A stretch of DNA of 64,000 nucleotides from Asterias rubens (GCF_902459465.1 NC_047073.1:496001-560000); one strand, 5' to 3'. Positions 45,301 to 54,371 are shown, counted from the stretch's first letter. A program made the numbers and translations. The notes: generated from the sequence alone by a model not told the origin.

Positions 45301-45733
45301 ATCCTCCCTTCAAGGCACTGGTCATTTTCAAAGACCAGTATTCTCACTTGCATGTATCCCAACATCATAAAATAACAACTCTGTGAAGTTGCTAGAGAAT
45401 AATGAATGAAAAAAAAACCACCCTTGCTCCACAAATTTGTGTGCTTTCATCTGCCTGATAAACGGCTTCAGCTGAAGTCTTTTATTATTTGAGTGAGAAA
45501 TTACCTCTTTCTCAGAAACTATGTTACTTCAGAGGGAGCTGTTTCTCACAATGTTTTATACCATCAACAGCTCACCATTGCTCTTTAAAAATTATAGCTT
45601 ACATGCTATAAACTAATTATCAATAGTGTCCAGTCTCTCTAACAGTGCTTTGGGAATGGTGCCAAGTGCTCCAGCCACCATGGGTACTACTTTGACTTTC
45701 ACCTGCCAAATCTTACAAAGTTCCCTGGCCAGT

Positions 45734-45774
<41 letters not shown>

Positions 45775-48434
45775 ATTATTATTTTGGGATACTGCCAATA
45801 TAGGGCTAGATAAATCAGTTGGTAGAGCGCCAGCACGTTAACCTGGAGGTCGTTGGTTCGAATCCCACTCTAGTCAATTCTTTGTTCAAGTTGGGAAGTC
45901 TGGGAGACAGACCAAAGAGAAGAAAGTTATGAAGGATAGCTTCTTGGCAGCAATCGGAGGCAGAGACACATCTATGTTTCTCTTCATTGCTGGAAAAAAA
46001 CAATTTTTTTTGTTGTTGAAACGTACAAACTCACGACTTGGTCCGTACATGTACTTTGCAATTGTGTTTATTCTACGCATTACAGGCAAAGTCTGCCTCG
46101 ATTGACGTCACGACACGAACAGTGCCCTCTCGGGTCGGGGTCTACTCTTAAATTAGTAAATAACATAAGAACTGATTTTTTAAAACCTTAGTTAACTGTT
46201 TATTCACATTCCACTCTAGTCAATTCTTTGTTCAACCCCAAAAATCATTTCAAAAATTACCCAGTCAGTTTCCCTTGTGGTTTATATTAATATTATTATT
46301 AATAATATTATTTTATGGTTTGGCAATTGACAAAGTATCTTCTATTTGAATCTCTAGACACGCATGATCTAGAAGAAGCACTTGCTGCCAACCCTCCTAA
46401 ATCCTCCAAAGGTAAAGGTAGAAGACAACCAGTTGGGAAGTCTGGGAGACAGACCAAAGAGAAGAAAGTTACGAAGGATAGCTCCTTGGCAGCAATCGGA
46501 GGCAGAGACACATCTATGTTTCTCTTCAGAGCTCTAGGAAAGATCCTGTACTGTAAAAGTAAGACTTCTTACAACCATTTCTTTCGTTTCTTTGTGTTGA
46601 GGCAGGCGTGTAGAGCATAAACTGCAACTGGAACTAAAGATGGGTTTGAAAATAGTAATTGTTGGGTGTCATGGTCGAGGGGATAAGAGAACCGGACTCA
46701 AGTTCTGGTGGTTAAATCATCGGGATATTGGTTTGAATCCCTGTCGTTACACTTGTGTCCTTGAGCAAGACACTTTAACCATAAGCTTTTCTCCACCCAG
46801 AGGTAAAATGGGTACCTTTCAGGGCAGAGATTGTTTATGTGAATGATAAGCTTGGAGCGTTGTAACTCACAGCACCAGCAACTCCCCAGGGAGCTGAGAT
46901 TGTTTACGGAATTAAATATGTTGCCTAGTGACCAGGGTTAATGATATTGGAAGCCCTTTGATACGCCTTTCGGGCTGTGATATAAAGCGATATAAAAACA
47001 TTGATTATTTTTATTATAGTAATAATAACATATTACTTATTTAGCCCATCACACAGAGTTCTTGATGCGCTTTACAGTGCTTTACAAATTTATCTTCACG
47101 CAAACTTCAAGTAACACATGTGACGATCAGCGTTTTACACAAACATGCCACTTTTGAACTTACATTTACTTCCTTCTCCAAAATAACATTTCTTCAGAGG
47201 GAGCCATTTCTCACAATGTTTTATACTATCAACAGTTCTCCATTATAATAATAATAATAATAAGACTTGTAATGCGCACATATCCACCCTGCTGGGTGTT
47301 CAAATAACAAATAAGTTTTGATGCTAGTAATTATTTTGAGTAATTCCCAAAAGTGTCCAGTTCCTTTAATGTGATGTTACTTTGTCTTACTTTTTAGGGG
47401 AACCCAAAAGCCCTGAGGATCCTGTCCTTCCAGCTCATTTAGCTCATCATGAAAGAGATAGGTTAAAGGTCAATCCAGAGGTCAGTGTAACTCCCTAATA
47501 AGGCATTTCCTAGTTACCACAAATTAGTCTATGTGCAAAATTAGCCCTGGATGGGTGGGTTAAAAGGTTTGGGTACTTTTATCGGTTATCCGCAAGGAGC
47601 AGAGTAGCTGGCAACGTGCCCCTGGTGGCAGTTGATATGGGTCATCAGCCCTCACCTTGCCCCTGGTGGCAGTTGATATGGGTCATCAGCCCTCACCTTG
47701 CCCCTGGTGGCAGTTGATATGGGTCATCAGCCCTCACCTTGCCCCTGGTGGCAGTTGATATGGGTCATCAGCCCTCACCTTGCCCCTGGTGGCAGTTGAT
47801 ATGGGTCATCAGCCCTCACCTTGCCCCTGGTGGCAGTTGATATGGGTCATCAGCCCTCACCTTGCCCCTGGTGGCAGTTGATATGGGTCATCAGCCCTCA
47901 CCTTGATGAAGTGGCCATCCGGCAATATCTCCCATGTTTTTTTAAGTGAGTTGGTACATTTCAAAAAGTGTTTTTCTGCATTCAGCAGCAATACACCTGG
48001 TCGGCATTGCTGGAAAAAAACAATTTTTGTTGTTGTTGAAACGTACAAACTCACGACTTGGTCCGTACATGTACTTTGCAATTGTGTTTATTCTACGCAT
48101 TACAGGCAAAGTCTGCCTCGATTGACGTCACGACACGAACAGTGCCCTCTCGGGTCGGGGTCTACTCTTAAATTAGTAAATAACACAAGAACTGATTTTT
48201 TAAAACCTTAGTTAACTGTTTATTCACATTCCACTCATCAAAACACATATAAAAGTGACAAAAGCTTTATTTTGAAAAAATTCCACTTCCAGGTGACTTT
48301 AAGACTCTTTTGTACAGAAACACTTGACTGTTTTACTTCACTTTACATTGGAACATCTAGGGTTTGGACTTCTTTGTGGCATCTTCTGTAGTCGCTTTGT
48401 AATCTTGGGGAAAAGGTGCCTCATATAAATGCTG

Positions 48435-48465
<31 letters not shown>

Positions 48466-51400
48466 TGTATGTATGTATGTATGTATGTGTATTTGCACAA
48501 TATAAGAACCAAATGTTACTTTTGTGATTTCAGGCAGTGTTAGAGCAAACTCATATGAGTAGTGATAACTTCAACCTGTACTTACATCAGAACTATCTAG
48601 ACTTCTATGAGAATGTTGAAGATGTTGTCCAAGCCAGTCAGTATTTCAGCGATTCAGACTTTCTCACATGTGAATGGAGGGTAAGAACATTTATTTAAAA
48701 ACACTGGACATGTTTGGTAATTGTCAAGACCAGTCACTTGGTGTAACAAACCTGTACAAAATTGGGCTCAATTGGTCATTGAAGTTGCAAGAGAATAATA
48801 AAAGAAAAAACCTTGTTCCACAAATTTGTGTGCTTTCAGATGCCTAATAAAAGGCTTTAGCTAAAATATTTTATTATTTGAGTGAGAAGAGACTTTATTA
48901 CTTCAGAGGGTGCCGTTTCATACAATGTTTTACACCATCAACAGCTCACAATTTCTCGTTGCCAAGTAAGCTTTTATGCTAAAATTAATTTGAGTAAATA
49001 CCAATAGTGTCCAGTGCCTTTATATTTTGAAATATTTAAAAATAATTGTTCTCCCTCTTCCCACCTTTGATCTTGTTTGTGTTTGGAACCTCTTGAGGTC
49101 AAACCAGCTCATTCCTCCAAATCCACCCCCTTGCCTCCCTACTTGTTGTTTACCTCCTGGCTTTTTTTCTGGGCGCTTGCTGCCTCTCTCTCTATTCATG
49201 TATTTCCACTGAGAGCTTTTGTTACACTTGCACACCTGTTTATGTGTTTTGTTTTGTCATTTAGCCTTCGAAAAGACTCTGCTAAGACCATTAACTATTT
49301 TTTGCATTGATACCACAGGTCCAAACGAGAAATTAGTTTTATTTATTTCTCATCAAATATGACATTTCAGACGGAAATATTTCAAGCGAAGTTTTCTATT
49401 TTTATCATCATTAGACCGTTTAGGAATATATAAATCTGTGATCTTCACGATTTTTGTTTTCTTACCATTTCTATAACATTCCTTTTCACTTTGTATGGAG
49501 CAGTCAAGATCAGCGATGACAAGCTATGGAGCTTCCCTTGCGTCACGTGCTTTAATTCACTGTAATACTGCTCGGAGTCGATGTAATTGTACGAGTAGTG
49601 TAGGATGGAAACCTCTTCACAAACCACAATGGTTTGATACTTCTAAAAAGGTAAGAAGGGGGGTCTCATGGCCTAGTGATTAAGAACATCGAATTCAAGT
49701 TCTGGTGGTTAAGTCATTAGAGTGTGGGTTTGAATCCCGGTCGTGACAAGATTACTCCTTATCACCCAGGGGTATAAATGCTTATGTCCTTGAGCAAGAC
49801 ACTTAACCATAAATTGCTTCTCTTACCCCAGGTGTGTTAATGGGACCTGCCAGGGATTGGAGAGTATTGTGTTGGATTTAGAGTCATATAAGCAACTTGA
49901 GATTATTTTTTCCTTTGTGAGTTAAGCCTGGTTCATACTTCCTGCGAATGGGAATGCGAAGCAAATATTGAAGTCACAAATTTGAAGCAACTCATTTTGC
50001 AGCAGTTGATATGTGCGAAACACGCCAAAACTCGCTTTGAACTCGCAGGAAGTATGAACCGGGCTTTCAGTATCGTGAAGGTTGTCTATCTGCTAAGGGC
50101 TTGTTTGTTGGTCAATATCGATGTGTCTGTTTATTTGACTTTGTTTATCTCATTCACAGTATCGTGAAGGTTGTCTATCTGCAAAGGGCTTGTTTGTTGG
50201 TCAATGTCGATGTGTCTGTTTATTTGACTTTGTTTATCTCATTCACAGTATCGTGAAGGTTGTCTATCTGCTAAGGGCTTGTTTGTTGGTCAATGCTGGA
50301 CTCCGGTTGAGCTTCAGACCCAACTCTTACCCTATCTTGCCATCATCAGTGTCCCCTTAAAGAATCCAGGTATGTCCAAATGAAAGCATGAGTACCCTAT
50401 CTTGCCATCATCAGTGTCCCCTTAAAGAATCCAGGTATGTGCAAATGAAAGCATGAGTACCCTATCTTGCCATCATCAGTGTCCCCTTAAAGAATCCAGG
50501 TATGTGCAAATTAAAGCATGAGTACCCTATCTTGCCATCATCAGTGTCCCCTTAAAGAATCCAGGTATGTGCAAATTAAAGCATGAGTACCCTATCTTGC
50601 CATCATCAGTGTCCCCTTAAAGAATCCAGGTATGTCCAAATGAAAGCATGAGTACCCTATCTTGCCATCATCAGTGTCCCCTTAAAGAATCCAGGTATGT
50701 GCAAATTAAAGCATTAGTACCCTATCTAGCCATCATCAGTGTCCCCTTAAATAATCCAGGTATGTGCAAATTAAAGCATGAGTACCCTATCTTGCCATCA
50801 TCAGTGTCCCCTTAAAGAATCCAGGTATGTGCAAATGAAAGCATGAGTAAATACACATGTAAGTTTTCCACCCTCAAAATCCACAATTTCACACTTTCGC
50901 TTTTGGTTATCACATTATAAGCATCAGTGAAGCACAGAAAAATGTAGCAACTCTGAGTACCGTTTCCAACAAGGGTGAAGGTTAAGTTAGATACAGATGC
51001 TCTTATCATCAAGCAAACTTCAAGCGTCGCTTGTGAAGATCAACATTTGATGCAAACGCGCCACTTTTGAATTTACACTAGCTTCTGATTTAAGGTGTGT
51101 TGCGAAAAGCTTCTAAAAGCGCAACATGCAGAGTTAGAACACACTATATGCAGGGTGTGATATGGGCTGTGCAATATAAATAAGAACCAATACGAATCGA
51201 CGAATCAGAATCAAGGATTCAAGTCTGCTTGAAGATAATTTTCCTTATTCCACTTGCAAACAAGTGATAACAAATGTATCTTTAAGCAAGCTTATGCTAA
51301 CAATTATTTTTAGTAATACTCAATAGTGTCCAGTGCCTTTAAGTCAAGACTTTTAGGACCATTCTTTTCATTACAGCCCTCTAAACCTTCTGTTTAGAAA

Positions 51401-52767
51401 TACTTCATTTCTGACAAGAGTTTCTTTTTCATGTTATCAGACCAAAGGGCTCTTCTAAACAAGCAAAATAAGTAAATGATTTAAAAGCTCCCTCACTGTA
51501 ACTCCCTCTTCATTTGTCATTTATAACATCTGTATGTATATCTTCAGGTCAGATTAATTTTCTTCAAGAAGTGACAAGATTTACTCGATACAAACAAACA
51601 TGGAGGTAAGGATTATAAATCTCATTCTTTATTATACAGCAGGCCTAGAATCTCAGTTTTTGAACATGTTGAAAGGGCAAGGCCACTTTCATTTTTGCAA
51701 AGGGCACTTCAATTGGAAAATCTTTAAGTCAATGGGAAACTTTTGAAGGGCACCAAGGCCAAGACCAGGGGGCAATGGAGGCCATGACCAGGGGGCAACG
51801 AAGGCCAAGACCAGGGGGCAACGAAGGCCAAGACCAGGGGCAACGAAGGCCAAGACCAAGGGGCAACGAAGGCCATGACCTGCGTTTAATTCCGGGCCTG
51901 ATGTAGGCATGATATTCTTCCTACTTTTAGTTGTTTTCCCCAGGGTAAAATTATTATGAATTAGCCAGAAAAGACTCTCAAAACATCATGTGTACACGTA
52001 GGTCAGCTCTTGTACTTGATGAAATGTTGCCACTTTTTTCCATGGGCCAAATAGCATGCCTGATCATGGCACAGGAGCAATGTTACACAAAGCTGAAAAC
52101 TTTGAAAACTAGAAATTGCCATCTTGAAACAACAAATGTTTATCCTTTCCCTTGGAAAGTCATTTGAAATTAAATGAAATGTTTGTGACTTTTATCTGAA
52201 CTTTTTCACCATTATTCCCCTATCAGACTTTGGATCATCTCAACAGTCAGTGCATTCAACTACTAGAGCTTCTTCCATTTGTTATGGCCACAGATCTTTT
52301 TTCTTAAGCCGCACTGTCTCTTTGGAACAGTTTTCCTGTGCATATTCGCCCGGCTAGTTCTTTACACTGTTTTAAGTCTCTGTTAAAAACTTATTTGTTT
52401 GAAGCTGCTTATTTGTAATATGCTTATTTGCAATTGTATCTTTCACTCTTTGTATGTTGTTGTTCTCTTTATGCGCTTAGAGGCCTTTTGCATTAGGCGC
52501 TTTACAAACGTCTCAATATCATTGTTATTATTATTATTTGTCTAACTCCCTGCATTTTTCTTCCACTGTCCCCCCACCAGGCATCGACCAGAAAAGCTGG
52601 ATGAGAAAGACGAAATAGAAGATGAAGCTGATGAAGATGTCCCAAGCTCACAAGGAGTTCGAATGTTACCCCAAAGAGGGCCTCACATCACTGCCGAAAG
52701 CGTTGACCCTCTCAGCAAAGTCGCATCCACAGAAGATGAGATCGTTATAGAGGATTTTGATGACTGA
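39339..52767 (+). CDS. RAD17: RAD17 checkpoint clamp loader, complete, fifteen coding exons
   Basis: Exons: 39339-39365, 39864-40109, 41463-41552, 42244-42397, 43051-43187, 43556-43734, 43976-44045, 44460-44571, 46358-46558, 47398-47480, 48534-48680, 49504-49650, 50249-50369, 51548-51605 and 52581-52767 (TGA). The sum is 1959 nt, 652 aa; human RAD17 is 670-681. All phases agree. Role (family): RAD17 with RFC2-5 loads the 9-1-1 clamp at damaged DNA to activate ATR signalling. Visible blocks: WVSPSFDDF, the N-terminal signature; DLAVHKKKIAEVEEWL; Walker A GPAGAGKT at 130-137; PLVFIISD, Walker B/sensor region; GDVRSAINTLQF, sensor 2; GGRDTSMFLFRALGKILYCK; NFNLYLHQNYLDFYENVEDV; GWKPLHKPQWF; QTQLLPYLAIIS; and the acidic end DEIVIEDFDD, matching the conserved C-terminal motif. 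Exon 1 (MAKSSQLSQ) is the least certain. Exon 13 has junction copies on both sides, and exon 9 has a partial copy upstream. Confidence 0.93.
40163..40673. mobile_element. TATAGACCTTATG MITE interrupted by a second MITE
   Basis: The outer copy (TATAGACCTTATGGACATGA left; AATGCATAAGGTCTATTT right; interior GGTCAAAAGGAGGTTGTTCA) matches 23468-23646. At about 40213-40550 it is split by an element with ends CTATAGACCCTTTGCACAAC and GTTGTGCAAAGGGTCTGTGG. The inner element has an internal tandem repeat of about 58 bases (TGATCAATTGGAGGCGCTCA, twice from 40361). It lies in RAD17 intron 2. Confidence 0.75.
40795..41130 (-). mobile_element. tRNA-derived SINE family B, minus strand, near full length
   Basis: On the reverse strand the element runs from a tRNA-like head (GGTTCAAGTCCCGGTCATGA near 41060-41080) through TGTCCCTGAGCAAGACACTT, CTCCCCAGGGAGCTGAGATG and GACCAGGGGTAAT to the 3' end near AAGCGCTTTGATAGGC. 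The plus-strand copy at 46662-47010 shows the same order. Confidence 0.7.
41985..42235 (+). mobile_element. 3' end fragment of a CR1-type retrotransposon
   Basis: An open frame ends NHAFSVIASTLWNKLPAHIQ then AASLDAFKIF, the usual WN-LP...SL..FK tail of CR1/L2-type reverse transcriptases. An end TATAAATTATTATTATTC follows. It stops just before RAD17 exon 4, so this element borders the splice acceptor at 42242-42243. Confidence 0.7.
42497..42630 (+). mobile_element. SINE family B 3' fragment
   Basis: ACTCCCCAGGGAGCTGAGAT, CAATGACCAGGGGTAATATT and TGCTTTGAGACGCCTCCTTG match the 3' half of 46662-47010, ending in a TTATTATTAT-rich tail. Confidence 0.7.
42690..43030 (-). mobile_element. 3' end fragment of a second non-LTR type (ELGKIWQ...GALGSIPKAL)
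   Basis: The minus strand reads, with small frame breaks, ELGKIWQ, VIGALGSIPKALGKHLDEIG and LIQKAVLLGTARILRKI. This is the C-terminal region often seen at the end of invertebrate retrotransposon polyproteins. A shorter copy lies at 45640-45735 (ELARELCKIWQVKVKVVPMV). It occupies most of RAD17 intron 4. Confidence 0.6.
43225..43460 (+). mobile_element. CR1-type 3' end fragment
   Basis: In one frame, FLDQFKRLLKSHLFSSD then stop (about 43310-43375) is a CR1-like C-terminus. The 3' UTR ends TGCGCTTTATAATAACGG and an ATTATTATT tail. RAD17 intron 5. Confidence 0.6.
44580..45318 (+). repeat. 41-bp minisatellite, about 18 copies, next to RAD17 exon-8 donor
   Basis: The unit CAGTGCACATATCTACTAAC then CAGCATTCTCCCTTCAAGGC A repeats from 44580, eight bases past the donor GT (44572-44573), to 45318. 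Units come in CATTCTC, CATCCTC and CATTGTC versions, mixed along the array, a sign of gene conversion or unequal exchange. The right edge merges into a MITE whose end AAGGCACTGG shares AAGGCAC with the unit. Confidence 0.9.
45318..45635. mobile_element. AAAGGCACTGGACAC MITE copy
   Basis: AAGGCACTGGTCATTTTCAA, AGACCAGTATTCTCACTTGC, GACTATGTTACTTCAGAGGG-type interior and a right end ATCAATAGTGTCCAG. It follows the minisatellite directly in RAD17 intron 8. Confidence 0.75.
45640..45735 (-). mobile_element. Retrotransposon C-terminal fragment
   Basis: The reverse strand encodes ELARELCKIWQVKVKVVPMV then AGALGTIPKALLERLDTI, related to the fragment at 42690-43030. An (ATT)n run follows at about 45733-45778. 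Confidence 0.6.
45793..45885 (+). mobile_element. tRNA-derived SINE family A head (best-preserved A and B boxes)
   Basis: CTAGATAAATCAGTTGGTAG AGCGCCAGCACG holds an A box (TCAGTTGGTAGAGCG), and GGTTCGAATCCC is a canonical B box 30 bases on. It ends CACTCTAGTCAATTCTTTG, repeated at 46207-46232. The arms do not form a complete acceptor stem, so I call it a SINE and not a tRNA gene. Confidence 0.65.
45888..45985 (+). pseudogene. Partial copy of RAD17 exon 9 in intron 8
   Basis: About 98 bases (GTTGGGAAGTCTGGGAGACA to ACATCTATGTTTCTCTTCA) repeat 46431-46530, with a few changes such as TTATGAAGG for TTACGAAGG. No acceptor or donor was copied, so it is a dead exon fragment inserted between SINE-type sequence and the 225-bp repeat at 45987. 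Confidence 0.8.
45987..46212. repeat. 225-bp duplicated segment, copy 1 (copy 2 at 48004-48236)
   Basis: GCTGGAAAAAAACAATTTTT through TTCACATTCCACTC is almost identical at 48004-48236 (for example ACTCACGACTTGGTCCGTAC and GACGTCACGACACGAACAGT in both). The copies lie in RAD17 introns 8 and 10. No terminal inverted repeats or coding capacity are seen. Confidence 0.85.
46662..47010 (+). mobile_element. tRNA-derived SINE family B, full copy
   Basis: Head GTGTCATGGTCGAGGGGATA, long variable-arm-like region, B box TTGAATCCCTG. Then GTCCTTGAGCAAGACACTTT, CAACTCCCCAGGGAGCTGAG, GTGACCAGGGTTAATG and a tail GATATAAAGCGATATAAAAA. Other copies: 40795-41130 (-), 42497-42630, 49656-49885 and 61400-61510 (-). 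Confidence 0.75.
47165..47370. mobile_element. AAAGGCACTGGACAC MITE, partial
   Basis: TCTTCAGAGGGAGCCATTTC, TCACAATGTTTTATACTATC, and right end AAAGTGTCCAGTTCCTTTAA. It is interrupted near 47245-47320 by an (ATA)n run and unrelated sequence. Confidence 0.65.
47612..47905 (+). repeat. 41-bp minisatellite, seven copies
   Basis: Unit GCCCCTGGTGGCAGTTGATA then TGGGTCATCAGCCCTCACCTT, essentially identical in all copies, in RAD17 intron 10. The unit length equals that of the array in intron 8, though the sequences are unrelated. Confidence 0.9.
48004..48236. repeat. 225-bp duplicated segment, copy 2
   Basis: See 45987-46212. The copies differ at only a few positions (ATTTTTTTTGTTG against ATTTTTGTTGTTG, AACATAAG against AACACAAG), so the duplication is recent. 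Confidence 0.85.
48436..48488 (+). repeat. (ATGT)n microsatellite
   Basis: About thirteen tandem ATGT units in RAD17 intron 10, 45 bases before exon 11. Confidence 0.9.
48698..49022. mobile_element. AAAGGCACTGGACAC MITE copy
   Basis: Left end ACACTGGACATGTTTGGTAA, interior CTCAATTGGTCATTGAAGTT and ATTACTTCAGAGGGTGCCG, right end CAATAGTGTCCAGTGCCTTT. RAD17 intron 11. The stretch 49023-49503 to the next exon shows nothing further. Confidence 0.75.
49656..49885 (+). mobile_element. SINE family B, 5' portion
   Basis: GGTCTCATGGCCTAGTGATT, GGTTTGAATCCCGGTCGTGA (B box) and GTCCTTGAGCAAGACACTTA match the head of 46662-47010. It starts five bases after the exon-12 donor of RAD17. Confidence 0.7.
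49926..50067. mobile_element. MITE with AAGCCTGGTTCATACTTCC ends, beside the duplicated RAD17 acceptor
   Basis: AAGCCTGGTTCATACTTCCT GCGA at the left and TCGCAGGAAGTATGAACCGG GCTT at the right are inverted ends of 24 bases with one or two mismatches. Copy 1 of the 89-bp acceptor repeat begins within five bases of its right end. The same family lies at 9985-10160. Confidence 0.8.
50071..50337 (+). repeat. 89-bp repeats carrying the RAD17 exon-13 acceptor and exon start
   Basis: CAG then TATCGTGAAGGTTGTCTATC and GGGCTTGTTTGTTGGTCAAT starts at 50071, 50160 and 50249. The last copy is the true exon, because only it continues into TGCTGGACTCCGGTTGAGC (QCWTPVELQTQLLPYL). In the first two the exon part runs into TCGATGTGTCTGTTTATTTG and the next acceptor. 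The 89-base unit would shift frame if an early acceptor were used. Confidence 0.9.
50340..50850 (+). repeat. 65-bp repeats carrying the RAD17 exon-13 end and donor
   Basis: CCCTATCTTGCCATCATCAG and TGTCCCCTTAAAGAATCCAG then GTATGT: the first copy is the coding end of exon 13 (donor at 50370). Seven more units follow at a 65-base spacing to about 50850, nearly all keeping a perfect CCAG-GTATGT donor. Small differences (ATGTCC/ATGTGC, AAATGAAAG/AAATTAAAG) mix along the array. Confidence 0.92.
51640..51905 (-). repeat. Dispersed GGCCTG-ended repeat with an internal 22-24 bp array
   Basis: CAGGCCTAGAATCTCAGTTT and AGGGCAAGGCCACTTTCATT, then 51743-51880 with about five units of GACCAGGGGGCAACGAAGGC. 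A minus-strand relative without the array lies at 58770-58925; weaker ones are at 19060-19180 and 58140-58230. RAD17 intron 14. Confidence 0.65.
52215..52545 (+). mobile_element. CR1-type retrotransposon 3' fragment
   Basis: One frame reads SLWNSFPVHIRPASSLHCFK then SLLKTYLFEAAYL and stop, a CR1/L2-like C-terminus. The 3' UTR ends TAGGCGCTTTACAAACGTCT with an ATTATTATTATT tail. It stops 35 bases before RAD17 exon 15. Confidence 0.7.
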
Positions 52768-53667
52768 TCATAATAGGGCAAAATTTCATAAAGTTGTTTA
52801 CTGGAAAATTCTACCTATCAAATTCCTTTGCTTAGCGAGAAATGGGCAGGATGCCAGTGACTTCTTGGCATGTGGGATACAGAAGCATTGTACAGACCCC
52901 TTACAGTGCAAGATTTTGTTTAAATTTGTTTCATGCCAGACACTCAAGGCCTGAAGGCTACTTCAAGGTGTGGGCTACAAATCAACTATTTTTCAAGAGG
53001 CTGTTGCCACCTGCTCCTAGGGCTGAAACAGGGTTACCCCCTTTACAGTCCATATGGATGTAGGCTTGGGTATCATCCATCTGAAGCCTGGCTGGTAGAG
53101 CAGAAAGCACTCCACAACATGGCAACATTAATGTTGTGGGCAGAGCAATTCCGATTTTGAGCTCTGATGTCAAAGGAAGACCTATCATTGGCCCAGAGTA
53201 CTTTCTAGCACATTTCCATTGTTTGACCACAGCTTTTCACAGCGATGGTGGCCTATGGAAGGTACCTTCACATAAAAGTGAACCAATTAAGAATATCTGA
53301 GTGATGTGGTTGGACACTGTCTACGTGATTTGAATGACTAATCTGGAATAAGGATGCACTCCTTTTTCTTCAAGAATGATTTCTGAATATTTATCCCCTT
53401 AATCACTCTGATTACAGCCTGATAGTCTGATTTGTGCATTAAGGTCCAGTGCTTATTGGGCATGTTAGATTGTGATTAACTATCTTGTTGTCAACTGTAA
53501 GTTGACCAGTGAAATTTGCTCTATATTTTTGTTTTATTTATCTGTATTTAAATACTGAGCCAAGAGGACTTTGGACTTTCTTTTGTTTCTGTTTTGTTTC
53601 TTCATTCTATCTATGCAACTGTGAGAATATTTAGGATTTGGGTTTTGCCATCTTGGCACAGCATTCA

Positions 53668-53673
53668 AATAAA
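53668..53673 (+). terminator. Poly(A) signal AATAAA, likely RAD17
   Basis: AATAAA about 900 bases past the RAD17 stop, followed by a GTTTGACATTGTGATTG stretch (GT-rich). It is the first canonical signal after the stop that I see on this strand. Confidence 0.5.
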
Positions 53674-53739
53674 ACGTTTGACATTGTGATTGCGTTCATT
53701 ATGTGTCCATGTTGGCCTCAAAATAAGTAATTTGCCTTC

Positions 53740-54090
53740 AAAGGCGCGGGAAACGTTTGATAATTTTCAAAGACCAGGATACTTACTTGGTGTATCTCAA
53801 CATATGCATAAAATAACAAACTTGTGAAAACTTTGGCCCAATTGGTCACCAAATAGCAAGATAATAATGCAAGAAAAACACCTTTAATTGTTGCATGTTC
53901 GTATGCCTAATAAAAGGCTTGAGGCCTGAAGTGAAAATTTACCCCTTTCAAACTAAGTTACTTCAGAGGGAGCCGTTTCTCATAATGTTTTATACTGTCA
54001 ACAGCTCTCTCCATTGCTTGTTCACAATTTTGTTTGCGAACAATTATTTTGAGTAATTACCAAATTTTTAATGACGATGCCTTTCGATCT
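53740..54090. mobile_element. AAAGGCACTGGACAC MITE, diverged copy
   Basis: TTTTCAAAGACCAGGATACT, TCTCAACATATGCATAAAAT, CCCAATTGGTCACCAAATAG, TACTTCAGAGGGAGCCGTTT and GAGTAATTACCAAATTTTTA follow the family order. Both ends have drifted. Confidence 0.65.
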
Positions 54091-54371
54091 GTCTCTAGCT
54101 GATCAACATTGACTTTGAACATTTCTTTAGGAAAAGGATCACACAAATGTGTAACACAAAAAATAGTTGCACAATAATTAAACTTGTAATAAGAAGCTAT
54201 GTTTGGATGCAAGAAAAGTTACTGTCACTAAAGTTCTTATACCCCAAGCAACTTTCATTATTTTTTTGAATTCTAGATGAATTATTTATCCCTAAGAGCT
54301 TCTGGGTGCTAAAGTTAAATCAATATAATTACTACCTTAGTGAAATAGGCAAATAAGGGAAAAGTGTCTTG

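Noticed and set aside
45793-45880. Possible tRNA gene with good A and B boxes
   Set aside because: The acceptor stem does not pair and the same head recurs in SINE copies at 12056 and 62690.
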